Notes under the pieces: generated by a model
What the model was told of the DNA's origin: nothing
Seen by the model: only the letters and a program-made list of their open reading frames with translations
Database searches by the model: none
Position numbers and translations under genes: made by a program
Part shown: positions 5,083 through 6,208 of the stretch, one piece after another
How the letters are laid out: the number at the start of each line of letters is the position of its first letter
Numbering within the stretch: the stretch's first letter is position 1
NCBI GenBank assembly: GCA_902797915.1
Contig: CADBUK010000001.1
Span: forward strand, 1 to 6,208
Length of the DNA stretch: 6,208 bases
Origin: Oscillospiraceae bacterium
Lineage (GTDB): Bacteria; Bacillota; Clostridia; Oscillospirales; Acutalibacteraceae
Direction of reading: 5' to 3'

Positions 5083-5934
5083 TCAGCCCTCCGAGTATGC
5101 CAGAATATAGTCAACACATTCCTGTGCGTTAAGAATAGTTTTATCAGGCGTAAAGCCCATTTTATATGCAAGCTCCGTCGCCTGCGGAACGTCAAGACCG
5201 AGTGATTTAATTTTCTCAACGTTAGAGAAAACCTCACGCGGTGTGCCGTCAAGCCTGATTTCGCCTTTGTCTATAACAACAACTCTGTCTGCCTGAACAG
5301 CCTCGTCCATATAATGAGTAATAAGAACGATTGTTATGCCTTCCTCGCGGTTAAGCTTTCTGATGGTCTGCATAACCTCTTTCCTGCCGCTCGGGTCAAG
5401 CATTGCGGTAGGCTCGTCAAGCACGATACACATCGGCTTCATTGCAATAATACCCGCAACGGCAACGCGCTGCTTCTGCCCGCCCGAAAGCTTATTCGGG
5501 GCGTTTAAGCGGTGGTCATACATACCAACGGTTTTAAGCGCCTCATCAACTCTGCGGCGGCACTCCTCAGGAGGAACGCCGAGGTTTTCCACGCCGAAGG
5601 CAACGTCCTCCTCAACTATTGAGGAAACTATCTGATTATCAGGGTTTTGAAAAACCATTCCGACTTTTTTACGGATGTCGATAATACTTTCGTCTTCCTT
5701 TGTCTGCTGTCCGTCAACGGTAACGCAGCCTCGCTCGGGAAACAGAATTCCGTTTGTAAGCTTTGCAACCGTTGATTTGCCCGAGCCGTTATGCCCGAGA
5801 ATTGCAACAAAGCTGCCTTTTTCAATATTAAGATTAAAATTTTTCAAAACGCTGACTTCCATTCCGCGCGACGAATCATCATCGTCATCAAGGTAATAAG
5901 AAAAGTCAACATCCTTAAATTCAATCAAGTCCAT
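5083..5934 (-). CDS. ecfA1: Energy-coupling factor transporter ATPase EcfA1 (CbiO1)
   Basis: This is one of the two ATPases that power ECF-type vitamin and metal uptake on the cytoplasmic face of the membrane, working as an EcfA1-EcfA2 heterodimer on EcfT. The protein has 283 residues, the usual length. Its ABC motifs are complete: Walker A GHNGSGKST at 47-55 (Lys53), Q-loop FQNPDNQ with Gln96, signature LSGGQKQR at 149-156, Walker B and D-loop VLDEPTAMLDP at 171-181 (Glu174 catalytic), and switch His207. GHNGSGKS plus FQNPDNQ is typical of EcfA1 rather than EcfA2. An acidic run, Asp16-Asp20 followed by SSRGME, sits between the A-loop Tyr13/14 and the next strand and looks like a small insertion relative to common EcfA1 sequences. 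The ATG start has a GGAG site 5 bases upstream and overlaps the preceding gene by 14 bases. Two bases separate its TGA stop from ecfA2. The module is shared among many S-components, so the substrate cannot be read from this gene. Confidence 0.96.
   Translation of the reverse strand: MDLIEFKDVDFSYYLDDDDDSSRGMEVSVLKNFNLNIEKGSFVAILGHNGSGKSTVAKLTNGILFPERGCVTVDGQQTKEDESIIDIRKKVGMVFQNPDNQIVSSIVEEDVAFGVENLGVPPEECRRRVDEALKTVGMYDHRLNAPNKLSGGQKQRVAVAGIIAMKPMCIVLDEPTAMLDPSGRKEVMQTIRKLNREEGITIVLITHYMDEAVQADRVVVIDKGEIRLDGTPREVFSNVEKIKSLGLDVPQATELAYKMGFTPDKTILNAQECVDYILAYSEG
5087..5092 (-). promoter_or_regulatory. Ribosome-binding site that fixes the TTG start of ecfA2
   Basis: GGAGGG on the minus strand lies inside the last codons of ecfA1, 6 bases before the TTG at 5080-5078. 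There is no ATG nearby in frame, and the next in-frame TTG (codon 4) would be 15 bases away. The site therefore selects the first TTG as the start. Confidence 0.75.
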
Positions 5935-6208
5935 TATTACTCCAAACAGCAGTGGCGCCGCAGGGCAAAACGCCGCCGTTTTCCGAAACGGGAAGCCCTA
6001 TCTCATCGGCTGTTACACTGCCGCCCTTTTCTTTAGTGATAATATCATCAAGAATATATTTCATAACCGAAGCCGAAAGCCCCGTTGTGTACGAATTAAG
6101 AATAACAAGCAGAGGGTTATCTGAAAGAACCTGTACAACAAGCTTTACAAAATCATAAAGCGAGTCCTCAAGATGCCAGATTTCGCCCTTAGGACCTCTG
6201 CCGTATGA
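5921..6208 (-). CDS. Class I SAM-dependent methyltransferase, RlmI/YccW-like (C-terminal part, 5' end outside window)
   Basis: Only the last 95 codons are present; the reading frame is open to the window edge and ends at a TGA at 5923-5921. The visible part begins S-Y-G-R-G-P-K-G-E, which fits the segment just after the DPP catalytic loop of COG1092-type methyltransferases. It continues with NSYTTGLS (residues 38-45 of the fragment) and ends with the LPCGAT block (81-86) close to the C-terminus. These blocks are what I remember of a Firmicutes family usually annotated as class I SAM-dependent methyltransferase, related to 23S rRNA m5C methyltransferases. The SAM-binding glycine motif would lie upstream, outside the window, so the substrate cannot be judged; rRNA is an inference. 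The last 14 bases overlap the start of ecfA1, and the ecfA1 ribosome-binding site lies inside this gene, which implies cotranscription. The family call is fairly secure; the exact reaction is not. Confidence 0.78.
   Translation of the reverse strand, partial: SYGRGPKGEIWHLEDSLYDFVKLVVQVLSDNPLLVILNSYTTGLSASVMKYILDDIITKEKGGSVTADEIGLPVSENGGVLPCGATAVWSNNGLD
5940..5943 (-). promoter_or_regulatory. Ribosome-binding site for ecfA1 inside the methyltransferase gene
   Basis: GGAG on the minus strand, 5 bases before the ATG at 5934-5932. It lies wholly in the coding sequence of the upstream methyltransferase, whose ribosomes run over it and stop 14 bases into ecfA1. It supports this ATG as the ecfA1 start and suggests coupled translation. 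Confidence 0.6.

Noticed and set aside
5336..5635. 99-codon open frame on the plus strand opposite ecfA1
   Set aside because: It is antisense to the conserved ABC ATPase motifs and is explained as a by-product of ecfA1 codon usage.
3402..5934. Possibility of a dedicated (group I) ECF cobalt, nickel or biotin transporter
   Set aside because: There is no CbiM/NikM, BioY or other S-component gene next to the module, and the paired EcfA1/EcfA2 with linked truA is typical of the shared group II module.
1..6208. Search by eye for a mobile element, CRISPR array, toxin-antitoxin pair, prophage or biosynthetic cassette
   Set aside because: All DNA is taken up by collinear housekeeping-type genes with gaps of 30 bases or less; no transposase, long terminal repeats or periodic repeats were seen.

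Overview
The window is a compact, single-direction stretch of bacterial chromosome. Every gene I can support lies on the minus strand, so transcription runs from position 6208 toward position 1. Intergenic gaps are 0 to 30 bases, and several start and stop codons overlap. I see no RNA gene, mobile element, CRISPR array or convincing terminator, and no gene-free stretch longer than about 30 bases. The moderately low GC, good Shine-Dalgarno sites, TTG and GTG starts, the Firmicutes-type ECF transporter module and a DUF5711-like protein all suggest a Gram-positive anaerobe of the Clostridia, plausibly Oscillospiraceae/Ruminococcaceae. That placement is inference from gene content.

In transcription order the genes are as follows. 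(1) The 3' end of an RlmI/YccW-like SAM-dependent methyltransferase gene, cut by the window edge. (2) ecfA1, (3) ecfA2 and (4) ecfT, which encode the shared energising module of group II energy-coupling-factor vitamin transporters. (5) truA, tRNA pseudouridine(38-40) synthase. (6) A membrane-anchored, beta-rich protein resembling DUF5711. (7) A CvpA-family membrane protein. (8) A CDP-alcohol phosphatidyltransferase, most likely PgsA. (9) The first 29 codons of a CxxC protein that resembles the zinc-binding N-terminus of some clostridial Clp ATPases or of McsA.

The block ecfA1-ecfA2-ecfT-truA is the widely conserved Firmicutes arrangement, which usually sits between rplQ and rplM-rpsI. Here the ribosomal-protein flanks are absent: a methyltransferase gene lies upstream and a membrane/envelope group (DUF5711-like, cvpA, pgsA) lies downstream. 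The spacing implies one polycistronic unit with extensive translational coupling. EcfA1, EcfA2 and EcfT should assemble with S-components encoded elsewhere, since none is in the window.

Most of the window is ordinary housekeeping DNA and I found no novel system. The points most worth a second look are a C-R-C version of the second Ala-Arg-Gly coupling motif in EcfT, an acidic insertion in EcfA1, the uncharacterised DUF5711-like gene in a membrane-gene cluster, and two coding-region hairpins.
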